A stretch of DNA of 64,000 nt from Arsenophonus sp. aPb (GCF_029873475.1 NZ_CP123499.1:2852001-2916000), one strand, 5' to 3'. Shown: positions 8,806 through 18,885, numbered from the stretch's first letter. The notes: generated by a model from the sequence alone, not told the origin. Made by a program: numbers and translations.

Positions 8806-9345
8806 ATGGCAAAACAGCCCGATAACTGGTTCGATGATAACGCCGATAATCTCGATAAGGATGAAATCATCTGGGTCAGTAAAAGCGAAATCAAGCGTGA
8901 TGCCGAAGCGCTAAAAAAGCTGGGAGCTGAACTGGTTGAACTTAGTAAACATGAACTAGAACGAATCCCCCTTGATGATGAACTACTAGCAGCCGTTGAA
9001 TTAGCGCAAAAAATTAAGCGTGAAGGACGGCGACGCCAGTTACAATTTATTGGTAAATTACTCAGAGCGCAAGATCCTCAACCTATTTATGATGCGTTGG
9101 ATAAGCTAAAAAATCGGCACAATCAACAAATCGCCATATTACATAAGCTTGAAACTTTACGTAATCAATTACTAGAGAATGGCGATAATGCGATTGAAGA
9201 TGTAATGCGTTTATTTCCCTTAGCTGACCGTCAACAGCTACGTACATTAATACGTAATTGTAAAAAAGAAAGAGAGGCAAATAAACCGGCTAAAGCCTAT
9301 CGTCAACTCTTTCAGTACCTAAAAACACTATCTGAAAGTGCCTAA
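8806..9345 (+). CDS. darP: Ribosome-associated protein DarP (YjgA)
   Basis: Small, highly charged, helical protein that associates with late 50S subunit precursors and promotes maturation around the peptidyl-transferase centre in E. coli. 179 residues (E. coli 183). The conserved N-terminus reads DEIIWVSKSEIKRDAEALKKLG; RRQLQFIGKLLR is the family signature. It is divergent from pmbA, as in E. coli (yjgA/pmbA). Its stop overlaps the convergent barstar gene by 4 bases. An AAGAGGAAAG ribosome site precedes the ATG. Confidence 0.94.
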   Translation: MAKQPDNWFDDNADNLDKDEIIWVSKSEIKRDAEALKKLGAELVELSKHELERIPLDDELLAAVELAQKIKREGRRRQLQFIGKLLRAQDPQPIYDALDKLKNRHNQQIAILHKLETLRNQLLENGDNAIEDVMRLFPLADRQQLRTLIRNCKKEREANKPAKAYRQLFQYLKTLSESA

Positions 9346-9632
9346 GCTGGATCAGATTGGGAGGCGCGACAATGAAATATTAATTGCCCTCCCAATGCTT
9401 GTTCCGCTTCTCTAAAAACCGTTATTACTTCAACAAATTTTGTTAACTGATGCTGATTTATATGAGAAAAAATAACCTCTACCGGTAAAGCAATTTCTCC
9501 AGTCAACACATCCCACAATGCATCTAAATTTTGGCCAAACCATTTTGGCAATTCAAAAGCTAATATCGCTTTTTGATAAAAATCAGTCAGATTGTCTATT
9601 TCACGAAAATCAAACTCAACACAATGCATCAT
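9342..9632 (-). CDS. Barstar-family ribonuclease inhibitor
   Basis: Predicted cytosolic inhibitor of the barnase-type ribonuclease encoded just upstream. 96 residues, near barstar's 90. The barnase-binding helix region is conserved: PKWFGQNLDALWD matches barstar around Asp35/Trp38/Asp39 (here Asp37, Trp40, Asp41), and the Glu76 equivalent is in VFREAE (Glu75). Barstar Tyr29 is Trp here and Trp44 is replaced by Glu, so the interface is related but not identical. Its ATG follows the ribonuclease stop codon with no gap, which suggests coupled translation. E. coli has an orphan homologue, YhcO, also near tldD. Confidence 0.92.
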   Translation of the reverse strand: MMHCVEFDFREIDNLTDFYQKAILAFELPKWFGQNLDALWDVLTGEIALPVEVIFSHINQHQLTKFVEVITVFREAEQALGGQLIFHCRASQSDPA

Positions 9633-10094
9633 TTAATTCACTCTTGAAAAGGTTTTATAATGATCTAACGTTACATAAATCAATCCATCTGATGAGTAAA
9701 GCAGCCGATCACTCCCTCGATGACCACAGTGATAATTGATATCAGCTTCATACCATTGGCGGTCTGGCGTAGAAGGTAGCATTTTTTCTCGATTGTTGTA
9801 TCTATCGCCACCAATTGCTTTACCCGGCACAACCTGACATAAATTACCTTCTCTTGGACTCCAACCATTTTGTTGCGCTTTTCTTTTCGTGATATAAAAG
9901 TCAGGTAATCTATGATATTGCCGTAAATAATTAACCACATTTTGCTGTGCAGTTAACTGGTCAATATTGTGAACAGCTGTTGGCTTTACCTTTTGCCCGA
10001 TAACTTCTGCCTGGTGCAGACTATTCCATTTAAAGTAAATGCCTGCCCCTATTAATATGGCTAATATTACCAAGATAACAATTTTTTTATTCAT
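9633..10094 (-). CDS. Barnase-type guanyl-preferring ribonuclease with N-terminal membrane anchor
   Basis: 153 residues from the ATG at 10094; the frame is open to a TTG at 10106, but the ATG gives the natural N-terminus. Residues 4-20 are a hydrophobic segment after Asn-Lys-Lys, with no clear Ala-x-Ala cleavage site, so it is likely an uncleaved anchor with the enzyme in the periplasm. The catalytic domain is in exact register with barnase (offset 43): Lys70, Arg102, Glu116, Arg126, Arg130 and His145 match barnase Lys27, Arg59, Glu73, Arg83, Arg87 and His102. Cys86 and Cys123 could form a disulfide, in keeping with export. Activity is therefore expected. The gene follows tldD by 20 bases and precedes its inhibitor. 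Confidence 0.93.
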   Translation of the reverse strand: MNKKIVILVILAILIGAGIYFKWNSLHQAEVIGQKVKPTAVHNIDQLTAQQNVVNYLRQYHRLPDFYITKRKAQQNGWSPREGNLCQVVPGKAIGGDRYNNREKMLPSTPDRQWYEADINYHCGHRGSDRLLYSSDGLIYVTLDHYKTFSRVN

Positions 10095-10114
10095 CCAATA
10101 ATCCAAAAATTTTA

Positions 10115-11560
10115 TTATGCAGTTCCACCAACCGTAATACCATCGAGCTTTAATGTTGGTTGGCCAACACCAACAGGAACACTTTGCCCTTCTTTACCAC
10201 AAACACCAATCCCACTATCAAGTTTGAGATCATTACCAACCATGGAAATCTGCTGCATTGCATCTCTCCCCGCACCGATTAATGTTGCTCCTTTTATCGG
10301 CTGCGTAATCTTCCCTTTTTCGATCAAATAAGCTTCTGCAGTCGAAAACACAAATTTGCCAGAGGTAATATCAACTTGTCCACCAGCAAAATTGGGTGCA
10401 TAAATTCCACGATCTACACTGGCTATTATCTCTTCGGGGGTTGACTGTCCTGCTAACATATAGGTATTTGTCATCCGAGGCATCGGCAAATGCGCATAAG
10501 ATTCACGGCGACCATTGCCAGTTGGCAAAACACCCATCAAGCGTGCGTTCATTTTGTCTTGCATATAACCTTTTAAAATACCGTTTTCAATCAAGACATT
10601 ATATTGACCTGGCACTCCTTCATCATCAATGGCTAAAGATCCTCTACGCCCGACTAGCGTCGCATCATCAACTACGGTACAAAGTGATGAAGCAACTTGT
10701 TGACCTATTTTGCCACTAAAGATAGATGTTCCACGACGATTAAAATCGCCTTCAAGACCATGGCCAACAGCCTCATGTAGTAAAACCCCTGGCCAACCAG
10801 CCCCTAGTACCACAGGCATTGTTCCTGCCGGTGCAGCAATTGCGGCAAGATTAACCAATGCTATACGTACAGCCTCTCGGGCATAATATTCCGCCCGAAC
10901 TTCACCCTGCTCTGTTGCAAGAAAATATTGGTAACCATAACGACCACCACCGCCACTGCCTGCCCGCTCACGCTTGCCATCATGTTCAACTAACACACTA
11001 ACAGATAAGCGTACTAGTGGGCGAATATCAGCCGCTAACGTGCCATCTGTTGCTACGATAAGTACATGTTCATAAACACCAGATAGCGTTACATCAACCT
11101 CTTGCACACGAGGATCTTCGGCCCGGGCAACCTGATCAACACGCCGCAACAAGGCTATTTTCTCTTCCGGGCTCATTGTTTGAAGAGGATCAATTGCAGA
11201 ATATAAATGTTTAAAATCAACCGGATTGATTAGATCTACTTTACCCTTTTCCCCTTGATTTACGATGCTTCGTGCTGCATTGGCACTTTGCTGTAATGCC
11301 TGTAAAGTAATCTGATCAGCATAAGCAAACCCGGTTTTATCATCACGAATAGCACGAATACCTACACCCTGATCAATATTGTAGGATCCTCTTTTAATAA
11401 TTCCGTCTTCCAACCCCCATGCTTCATGACAACTCGACTGAAAATAGAGATCGGCATAATCTAAATGTCGCTCTGCGAGTGATCCTAAAACCTCTTGCAG
11501 ATGTTGATGATTGAGATCGTTTGATGTCAGCAAATATTCACTAACAGAGGTTAAACTCAT
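10115..11560 (-). CDS. tldD: Metalloprotease TldD
   Basis: Catalytic subunit of the TldD/TldE protease that threads unfolded peptides into a sealed cavity. 481 residues, as in E. coli. The zinc motif HEAVGHGLEGD is present, with further family blocks IDDEGVPGQYNVLIENG, RMTNTYMLAGQSTPEEI and FVFSTAEAYLIEKGKI. It lies in a leftward run after the nitrilase gene (15-base gap), the usual Enterobacterales neighbourhood (yhdP-nit-tldD). Confidence 0.97.
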   Translation of the reverse strand: MSLTSVSEYLLTSNDLNHQHLQEVLGSLAERHLDYADLYFQSSCHEAWGLEDGIIKRGSYNIDQGVGIRAIRDDKTGFAYADQITLQALQQSANAARSIVNQGEKGKVDLINPVDFKHLYSAIDPLQTMSPEEKIALLRRVDQVARAEDPRVQEVDVTLSGVYEHVLIVATDGTLAADIRPLVRLSVSVLVEHDGKRERAGSGGGGRYGYQYFLATEQGEVRAEYYAREAVRIALVNLAAIAAPAGTMPVVLGAGWPGVLLHEAVGHGLEGDFNRRGTSIFSGKIGQQVASSLCTVVDDATLVGRRGSLAIDDEGVPGQYNVLIENGILKGYMQDKMNARLMGVLPTGNGRRESYAHLPMPRMTNTYMLAGQSTPEEIIASVDRGIYAPNFAGGQVDITSGKFVFSTAEAYLIEKGKITQPIKGATLIGAGRDAMQQISMVGNDLKLDSGIGVCGKEGQSVPVGVGQPTLKLDGITVGGTA

Positions 11561-11575
11561 ATTTATTTACTCTTT

Positions 11576-12433
11576 CTATTTTGTTTCGTGCTGAATCAAT
11601 GGCATCAAACTGGTACGGAAGCGATTATGTTTTACGACTTTCATCTGTTCACGGACACCAATTAGGCTTTCTTTAGCTTTATCAATATTAAGGGTTAATG
11701 CGCTAACTGCATCTGCATTTTCTTGTAGAATATTGCCCCAGCTATCAATCACCATTGAGTGACCCCAAGTACGACGTTGACCATGCACACCTATTTGTGC
11801 CGGCGCTATAATAATACATTGATTTTCTATCGCACGGGCTTTTAAAAGTGGCTCCCAGTGTGCTTCACCAGTTAAACGGGTAAAAGCAGCGGGCACAGCT
11901 ATAAGATCCGCCCCTTGCTTTCTTAAAGCCTGAAACAGGCTGGGAAAACGTAAATCGTAACAAATCGTCATTCCTAAACGGCCAACCGGTGTATCAACAA
12001 CGGTAATATGTTCACCACGTTGATAAATTGAAGATTCATTATAAATACCTTGTTCATCTTCAATAATATTCACATCAAACATGTGAATTTTGTCATAGCG
12101 AGCGCGAATTTCACCATTATCATCAAATAACAGACTACTACTCGTAATAAGTTCAGGATCTTCTCGACTAATTAATGGCATAGAGCCCACCAATATCCAT
12201 ACTTGATAATGGCGAGCCATTTCAGCAATTGCACCTTGTAAAGGACCTTCTCCCTGTAATTCAGCAAAAGTACGATAACTGATATTATCACTAAACAACA
12301 GTGCATTTTCCGGTGTTAAAACCAATTTCACACTATTCGGCAATTGTTTAATTTGTTGCTCTATCTGAGCAAGGTTATGTTTAGTATTTTTACCACTACA
12401 CAATTGTAAGAGTGCAATATTGTCACTTGTCAT
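11576..12433 (-). CDS. Carbon-nitrogen hydrolase, nitrilase superfamily (Nit-type amidase)
   Basis: 285 residues. The nitrilase Glu-Lys-Cys triad is visible: Glu in LTPENALLFSD (about residue 41), Lys in RARYDKIHMFDV, and Cys in GMTICYDLRFP. The closest described group is the Nit1/Nit2-like omega-amidase and deaminated-glutathione amidase branch (metabolite repair), but the substrate cannot be read from the sequence. Its 5' end overlaps yhdP by 11 bases. tldD follows, so it is probably co-transcribed in the yhdP-tldD run. Confidence 0.88.
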   Translation of the reverse strand: MTSDNIALLQLCSGKNTKHNLAQIEQQIKQLPNSVKLVLTPENALLFSDNISYRTFAELQGEGPLQGAIAEMARHYQVWILVGSMPLISREDPELITSSSLLFDDNGEIRARYDKIHMFDVNIIEDEQGIYNESSIYQRGEHITVVDTPVGRLGMTICYDLRFPSLFQALRKQGADLIAVPAAFTRLTGEAHWEPLLKARAIENQCIIIAPAQIGVHGQRRTWGHSMVIDSWGNILQENADAVSALTLNIDKAKESLIGVREQMKVVKHNRFRTSLMPLIQHETK

Positions 12434-15400
12434 CCTGTTGATTCTCCTTCAATTGACGCAAAGTTTCATCAATTTTTGGTTGTTCCAGACTACCGGTAAT
12501 TCGATAACGAATAACCGATATTTTACTCCATAATGGCCCCAATACTCTAGTCGCAGCAAACACGGCTGCACCGGCTAGTGGATTAACCGCAAACGCCGTT
12601 GCAACACCTACCGTGGCTGAAATTTCAGGGGTAATAATAGCCTCTAAATTCATATCACGACGAATTAAATTAATTTTGCCATGTATTGCAATATCAGCCA
12701 TTAAACCATCAATATAAAAATCATCGGTATTTAAGATACCATTTTTTATATTAGCTCTGCCACGAATGGAATCGAACGCAAAGTCGTCACTAAAAGTATC
12801 ACTAAAATCCAATTGCAATTTACGTAGCAATGCGTCGAAACTGACAAAACGTAACAACTGACCGGCACCACCACCACCCATCTGAGCGATTGCTCCCTTA
12901 GTCAAATTAAAACTCAAATTACCGTTCAAACTGCTAACATCAGGTTGCCATGGCACTGTTGCCCAATTTAAATCAAAATCAATTTTAAAGGGTGCCTGTT
13001 TAATAGGCACTAGTATGCCGTAATAAGCAGCTAGATCATCAAAGCGATTACCTTTTAATATCCCTCTTATACTTGTACTGTTTTGTTGATCTGCCTGCCA
13101 TATACCAGAGATTTTCAAATTTGTGGCACTATTTATTAACGATCCCTCTTTTAAAATAAGCGTTTGTCTATTCCGAATAATTTGCGCTTTAAGCTCGCCA
13201 AGTTTATAGCCGGCAACCCAGCATTCCGAGCAATAAATATCTATATTGGGCCAAGCTGAAATATCATATCTTTGCGCAACTTTATTTGTTGCTACGTAAT
13301 TCTGCTGTTGGGATGAAGTTTCTGGATTGAAATAAAGATAGTTAATCTTAGCTTGCCAGTTACCCTGCTTCGGAATAGTTAAACTTCCCTTTAACATATC
13401 GCTCTGAGCAACAATTTTTGTCAATTCCGCCGTTTTATTAATGGTAAATACCATATTATTCCATTGCTGGTTAGCAAAAGTAATTTTTGGTAAGTTAACA
13501 ATAGCAATATCCGGTATCACAAATGATTTACCATAATTTTTTGGCGCTGAATTTAATGAAGAAAACGAAGCCAACCATGAAAGCCATTTCGAATCATTTA
13601 TTTCAGGTAAATTGATCATAATTAACGGACTATCTGGCAGAACAACGCGTTTTGGTATGTAAGGCTGAATAGCCCCTTTTAGTAAACGAATTTGCTTGCC
13701 AGTAAATTGCCATTGACTATTAAAGCTAACTTGTTGACCAACATCACCATAAATTTGCAATTGCCGGGTATCACCACTGGCACGAATTTGCATATCACCT
13801 AATTGCCTTAGTAGCTGGGAATCCAAAGCAGGAAGTTTGCTGTTAAGCTGGCCTAATTTGCTATTCAGCGCAATAGATAAGGTTGGATTTCGCTTTAGCT
13901 GATTGGGCAATTCAATATTAACCTGTCCTTGCCAGGCTGCGCTACCTGCCAGGTGACGTGTAATCGATTTAGGCAAAATGGCTATTTTTTTAGCTTGCCA
14001 ATTACCGTCAACATTAACATTGATCTGGTAATTCTGCCGCTGATTAGTGGTATTGAATGTTAAATTTATCGGTTGGCCAAACCATAAAGCTTGCAATTTT
14101 TCACTTTTCAAATCACCATTACGAAAATAAAAACGTCCTGTTAGCTGTTTCAACTGACTATCAATAGCTGTAATATCGACATCATTATTTTTAAGATCAA
14201 CTTGACCACTTGCAATCACACTGCCACTATTCTTCTCTAACGGAATATCTAGCATCAATTTACCACTAATATTACCGCTTATTTTCACTGCATCTAATGC
14301 CTTACCAATCGAACCCTCCATCGGGCTGTAATTAAAATAATTATGGATCGCTTTTCCATCACCACTAATATTTGATTTTATTAATAATTTCGACTGACTA
14401 TAATCGGCAATACTGGCGCTAAGATCTAACCCTGTAGCATCACCTAATTTTACATTAGGCGCTGACATCCAAAGTCCATTGCGTTCAAAATTAAGATCGA
14501 TATCTAAATCAAAAATTGTTGGCCAATCAGGTTGATATTTAAAAGTCGCATCTCGTAGCGGCGCAAAAACTTGAAATTGTCCGTTATTCTTTTTAAAAGG
14601 AAAATCAGCCGGATCACCATGAAAAACCATAGTGGCAGCATCAACATGACCGGCAATAATTGCTTTTGTCAGATAATCAGTTAAATCTTTACCCATTAAG
14701 GTTGTGGGAAAATAACGCCATGCATCACCGGCATCGGTCAATTGTGCGCCAACCAAAATGCTTAATATCGGTGGCTGATCTTTCGTTGTTAGATAACGAA
14801 AATCGCCGGTTGTCGATAGTGATTTTGCTTGTAACTGCAAATTCTCACTCCAAATCTGGCGTGAATTGTTTTCTTCCGACCAATAAATCGTTCCTTGTCC
14901 AGCAGAAATTTCTAATGGTGCTTTAAACATCGGCGTATATTCGATAAAACTGTTATTTAAGTTAAATGAAAATACCCCACCTTGCTGACTCCCTCGCAAT
15001 GAACCACTAAAATGGCTAACTGTGGGCAAATCTTTCCAACGTATCCAGCTAATATCTTGCCAGGTTACATCAATTAACGCCTTTTCTGGCTTGTCAGGAG
15101 TAATATCCAATGCCAGCGCGAGGAGTTGACCTTTTGGCTGACGTTTTTGCCAATCACTGATAAATTCAGGCGTGAAAAAAGAGAAAATAGGCAAAATAGA
15201 TCTTAATCGTTCTAATTGAATATTATTAACCCGTATACGCCAAAGATTTTCATCTGCTATTGATTGGGGTAAATAGAGGAGCGAAATTTGACCTTCAAGC
15301 CATTGTTGTTGATCGGTTTTTAAATGTTGTAACTGAGGAATATTAAATAACCAACCATTTTCTTGGCGATGCAGGGTCAGCAATAAATCATCAACAGCCA

Positions 15401-16244
15401 ACTGATGCTCTTGTTCATCAACCCGCCAATTTGCCTGCCCCTGATGCAGTTGTAGTTGCCCCCCTTCGATACGGCTTTCTTTGATCCTAATCCAGCTAGA
15501 AAGGCTAAATACTGCATTCTGTAATCCAGTACTATCACGTAACCAACGACTTAACCAAGGACGCAAATTAACATTATCTGCCTGTAAGTAAACGGTTCCT
15601 TCATTAATCACACCATTTTTATTACGAAGATTGAGTTTAATTTGAATGGCATCCTGATCTTGCTGCTGTTGAAAATTGTCAAGATTAATAAATCCTTGTG
15701 CTCGATGATATTCATTTTGATTTAACCAGGTCAGTTCAGGGATATTTAATGTTCTTTTTTCTGCTGATGGCGTCAAAAAAGTGATACGACTTTCTTTCAG
15801 CGTAAAATAATCAAATTGCTTTAAAAACAATTCATCTAAAGCATCTAAATCAAAATGACTAAAATCACCTTCACTGACAAATTCTAGCGGTTTATAACAA
15901 TCTGCATTTAATTGATAGAAAATAATATCGCGAAAACGCAGATGTAAAGAAAATAGTGAACGCCATATATCAAGTGAAAATTTTACTTTCTTTACCTTAA
16001 TATCTACTTTTTCAGTGGTGACACTGACATCAGAAATGGTTAATACTGGCCCAAAAGAGACCCACTCACCTTCAATATGACCAATTTTAAACGGTATTCC
16101 CGTTAATGTTTGAAGTTGTCCTTCAAGTTGACTTCGATATTCATTAATTTGAGGAAGAAAAAGACGTAATCCAATAATGGCCAATGCCATAATAAGTATT
16201 ATTATTGTGCTTATGGCTACCAATACCTTAGGTAGTCGTTTCAC
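12423..16244 (-). CDS. yhdP: AsmA/TamB-like envelope protein YhdP
   Basis: Very large inner-membrane-anchored periplasmic protein, 1273 residues (E. coli 1266). In E. coli, YhdP acts with TamB and YdbH in moving phospholipids to the outer membrane. One N-terminal membrane helix (residues 8-29, VLVAISTIIILIMALAIIGL) is followed by long repeats of beta-rich groove-forming sequence, and the AsmA-like C-terminal domain (GGGGAGQLLRFVSFDALLRKLQLDF) is near the end. No break is seen over the full length. It lies between rng (54-base gap) and the nitrilase gene. Confidence 0.95.
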   Translation of the reverse strand: MKRLPKVLVAISTIIILIMALAIIGLRLFLPQINEYRSQLEGQLQTLTGIPFKIGHIEGEWVSFGPVLTISDVSVTTEKVDIKVKKVKFSLDIWRSLFSLHLRFRDIIFYQLNADCYKPLEFVSEGDFSHFDLDALDELFLKQFDYFTLKESRITFLTPSAEKRTLNIPELTWLNQNEYHRAQGFINLDNFQQQQDQDAIQIKLNLRNKNGVINEGTVYLQADNVNLRPWLSRWLRDSTGLQNAVFSLSSWIRIKESRIEGGQLQLHQGQANWRVDEQEHQLAVDDLLLTLHRQENGWLFNIPQLQHLKTDQQQWLEGQISLLYLPQSIADENLWRIRVNNIQLERLRSILPIFSFFTPEFISDWQKRQPKGQLLALALDITPDKPEKALIDVTWQDISWIRWKDLPTVSHFSGSLRGSQQGGVFSFNLNNSFIEYTPMFKAPLEISAGQGTIYWSEENNSRQIWSENLQLQAKSLSTTGDFRYLTTKDQPPILSILVGAQLTDAGDAWRYFPTTLMGKDLTDYLTKAIIAGHVDAATMVFHGDPADFPFKKNNGQFQVFAPLRDATFKYQPDWPTIFDLDIDLNFERNGLWMSAPNVKLGDATGLDLSASIADYSQSKLLIKSNISGDGKAIHNYFNYSPMEGSIGKALDAVKISGNISGKLMLDIPLEKNSGSVIASGQVDLKNNDVDITAIDSQLKQLTGRFYFRNGDLKSEKLQALWFGQPINLTFNTTNQRQNYQINVNVDGNWQAKKIAILPKSITRHLAGSAAWQGQVNIELPNQLKRNPTLSIALNSKLGQLNSKLPALDSQLLRQLGDMQIRASGDTRQLQIYGDVGQQVSFNSQWQFTGKQIRLLKGAIQPYIPKRVVLPDSPLIMINLPEINDSKWLSWLASFSSLNSAPKNYGKSFVIPDIAIVNLPKITFANQQWNNMVFTINKTAELTKIVAQSDMLKGSLTIPKQGNWQAKINYLYFNPETSSQQQNYVATNKVAQRYDISAWPNIDIYCSECWVAGYKLGELKAQIIRNRQTLILKEGSLINSATNLKISGIWQADQQNSTSIRGILKGNRFDDLAAYYGILVPIKQAPFKIDFDLNWATVPWQPDVSSLNGNLSFNLTKGAIAQMGGGGAGQLLRFVSFDALLRKLQLDFSDTFSDDFAFDSIRGRANIKNGILNTDDFYIDGLMADIAIHGKINLIRRDMNLEAIITPEISATVGVATAFAVNPLAGAAVFAATRVLGPLWSKISVIRYRITGSLEQPKIDETLRQLKENQQDDK

Positions 16245-16298
16245 CCATCTCTCCTTCCAAACGAAGTTACTACAATGGCAATCTAGCCGCTAGCATAA

Positions 16299-17768
16299 CT
16301 ACATCATAACGACATCAAACTGTTCCTGACTATACAGTGACTCAATTTGGACTTTGACCGATTTGCCAACAAAAATTTCTACTTCCGCCAATACATGAGA
16401 TTCATCACCATTTAATGCCTCGACAACCGCGGGTGAAGCATAGACTAAGAAACGATTGGCATCGATAGTACGATTTATACGAACAATTTCGCGTAAAATT
16501 TCATAACAGACTGTTTCTACTGATTTTACTGTTCCTCTACCCTGGCAAGTTGGGCATTCATCACATAGAACATGTTCCAGGCTTTCACGCGTTCTTTTGC
16601 GTGTCATCTCTACCAATCCTAATTGAGAAAAACCATTAATAGTGGTTTTAACCCGATCTTTTAATAATGATTGCTCCAGCGATGCTAAAACACGGCGACG
16701 ATGCTCAGGATCAAGCATATCAATAAAATCGATAATAATAATACCACCCAAGTTGCGTAACCTTAACTGTCTCGCTATGGCTTGTGACGCTTCAATATTG
16801 GTATTAAAAATGGTCTCTTCTAGGTTACGGTGACCAACAAAAGCACCAGTATTAATATCAATGGTGGTCATGGCTTCAGTTTGATCAATAATCAAATAGC
16901 CACCTGATTTTAATTCAACTTTACGTTCTAAAGCACGTTGAATCTCTTTCTCAACATCATACAGGTCTAATATTGGTAATGGCCCTTGATATAGTTCAAG
17001 TTTTACTGTCATTTCAGGCACATATTCATCAATGAAATCTTTTAATGAAACAAAAGTCAGTTTTGAATCAACTCGGATCCGGTCTAATGAAGCACCTGCA
17101 AAATCACGAATAATACGATGTGCTAAAGCTAGTTCACCATAGATCTGCATACGGGATTTGTGACGTTTTTTACGTTCAACAATTTTAGACCATAAACGCT
17201 TCAAGAAGGCTGCATCTTGAGCCAATTCATCATCACCAACCCCTTCTGCCGCAGTACGAATAATGAAGCCACCATTTTCATCACAAAATAGTTCAACAAT
17301 ACTTTTCAAACGTTCTCGTTCTTCTTCACCTTCAATGCGTTGGGAAACGCCAACATGAGAAGCGCCCGGCATAAATACTAAATAACGGGATGGTAATGTG
17401 ATATCCGTTGTTAGACGAGCGCCTTTTGTTCCAAGCGGATCTTTAACCACCTGTACCATAATATCTTGCCCTTGCCGAACCAATTCGCCAATATCACGTA
17501 CATGAAAGTTTTTTTGTTCATCACCGGCAATGCATTCAGTATGCGGCATAATATCAGAGGCATGAAGAAAAGCAGATTTTTCCAAGCCAATATCAACAAA
17601 GGCCGCCTGCATACCGGGCAAAACTCGACTCACACGACCTTTGTAAATATTACCAACAATTCCTCTTTTAGCTTCACGCTCAATGTGAATTTCTTGTAAC
17701 ACGCCACCGTCAATATAAGCCACCCGTGTTTCAGAGGGGGTTACATTGACTAATAGTTCAGCTACCAT
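16299..17768 (-). CDS. rng: Ribonuclease G
   Basis: Endonuclease that matures the 5' end of 16S rRNA and decays some mRNAs. 489 residues, same as E. coli and collinear with it. The S1 RNA-binding domain is near residues 38-120 (GIVGNIYKGRVSRVLPGMQAA starts it). The catalytic acidic motifs are MTTIDINTG and IIIDFIDM, and the Zn-link for dimerisation is CPTCQGRG near residue 407. The start overlaps the maf gene by 11 bases, a conserved arrangement. Confidence 0.97.
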   Translation of the reverse strand: MVAELLVNVTPSETRVAYIDGGVLQEIHIEREAKRGIVGNIYKGRVSRVLPGMQAAFVDIGLEKSAFLHASDIMPHTECIAGDEQKNFHVRDIGELVRQGQDIMVQVVKDPLGTKGARLTTDITLPSRYLVFMPGASHVGVSQRIEGEEERERLKSIVELFCDENGGFIIRTAAEGVGDDELAQDAAFLKRLWSKIVERKKRHKSRMQIYGELALAHRIIRDFAGASLDRIRVDSKLTFVSLKDFIDEYVPEMTVKLELYQGPLPILDLYDVEKEIQRALERKVELKSGGYLIIDQTEAMTTIDINTGAFVGHRNLEETIFNTNIEASQAIARQLRLRNLGGIIIIDFIDMLDPEHRRRVLASLEQSLLKDRVKTTINGFSQLGLVEMTRKRTRESLEHVLCDECPTCQGRGTVKSVETVCYEILREIVRINRTIDANRFLVYASPAVVEALNGDESHVLAEVEIFVGKSVKVQIESLYSQEQFDVVMM

Positions 17769-18354
17769 AGCTCTTCTTCCTATTATTTAACGCTAGAAAT
17801 TTAGTCAATAATTCATCTGTTTCAACTAACGGTAACCCGACTACAGCGTGATAACTTCCGACAATCCCCCTAACAAAACAGCCACCTTTACCCTGGATAG
17901 CATAAGCTCCTGCCTTATCCATAGGCTCACCTGACAAGATATATTGATCGATTTCTTTATTTGTTAATTGTCGCAGTGTTACTTCGGTGACAACTAAATC
18001 ATACAATGTCTTCTGTTTATCTGAGAACGCAATTGCAGTCATCACTTGGTGTGTTCTACCTGAAAGTTGTCTTAATATCTGCGCAGCATGGTTTTCATCT
18101 TTAGGCTTACCCAAAATAGTTCCGTCATTTACAACAATAGTATCCGCCCCCAATACTGGATAGGGTTTCGTTGCCATATCAACACCCGCTTGTGATTTTT
18201 CACATGCTAAACGAATAACATACTTACTGGGTGTCTCTCCTTCACACCATAATTCAGATATCTCAGGAAGAATAATGTCAAATAGCCATCCTAGCTGTTC
18301 AATTAACTTACGCCTTCTTGGCGAAGCTGACGCTAAATAAATTCTATTTACCAT
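17758..18354 (-). CDS. yhdE: Maf-family nucleoside triphosphate pyrophosphatase (YhdE)
   Basis: Hydrolyses dTTP/UTP and modified pyrimidine nucleotides to monophosphates, a house-cleaning role. 198 residues (E. coli 197). The N-terminal signature LASASPRRRKLIEQLG, the catalytic region GADTIVVNDGTILGKP and the DKAGAYAIQGKGG block are all typical of Maf. It follows mreD by 42 bases and overlaps rng by 11 bases. Confidence 0.95.
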   Translation of the reverse strand: MVNRIYLASASPRRRKLIEQLGWLFDIILPEISELWCEGETPSKYVIRLACEKSQAGVDMATKPYPVLGADTIVVNDGTILGKPKDENHAAQILRQLSGRTHQVMTAIAFSDKQKTLYDLVVTEVTLRQLTNKEIDQYILSGEPMDKAGAYAIQGKGGCFVRGIVGSYHAVVGLPLVETDELLTKFLALNNRKKSYGS

Positions 18355-18396
18355 AGAAAAAACTCTCAGAAAAAATAGACAGTTGGCTGCCCATTT

Positions 18397-18885
18397 TTAA
18401 CGAACTAAAAACTGACGTCGAACTTTGCGCAATAATAAAAACATCCAAGGCCACAAGATGGCATTAATCAAACAATTCCAGAATATTTCAGGATGAAATA
18501 AAACAAGAGAAGAAAGAAATTCCGCCCAAAATATTGTAAAATTCATAACCACTGATAATCCAGCAATAACAAGCGATTGTTGCCACAGTGCCATATTTCG
18601 AAGCAGCTGATGTTTATACGATACTAAATAACAAATCATGCTATAGGCTAATGCATGTACACCAAGCGCTGAACCTTGGATCAAATCCATTAAGATCCCT
18701 AAAAAAAATCCGGTGCCTACACTAACTCGATGCGGTAAAGCCATAACCCAATAAATTAAAATTAATGCTAACCATGTGGGCCGATAATAAATAAACTGTT
18801 CAGGCCAGGGCATTTGTTCCAGAATTACTGCAATTAAAAAGGACAGCCAGATGATCCACCGCCCATTACCACGGTATTGATCCAT
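18397..18885 (-). CDS. mreD: Rod-shape protein MreD
   Basis: Inner-membrane partner of MreC in the elongasome that guides lateral-wall synthesis. 162 residues as in E. coli, with five or so hydrophobic helices. Family features are WIIWLSFLIAVILEQMPWP at the start, PTWLALILIYWVMALPHRV, and GFFLGILMDLIQGSALGVHA in the middle. It is 42 bases downstream of mreC. Confidence 0.95.
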   Translation of the reverse strand: MDQYRGNGRWIIWLSFLIAVILEQMPWPEQFIYYRPTWLALILIYWVMALPHRVSVGTGFFLGILMDLIQGSALGVHALAYSMICYLVSYKHQLLRNMALWQQSLVIAGLSVVMNFTIFWAEFLSSLVLFHPEIFWNCLINAILWPWMFLLLRKVRRQFLVR

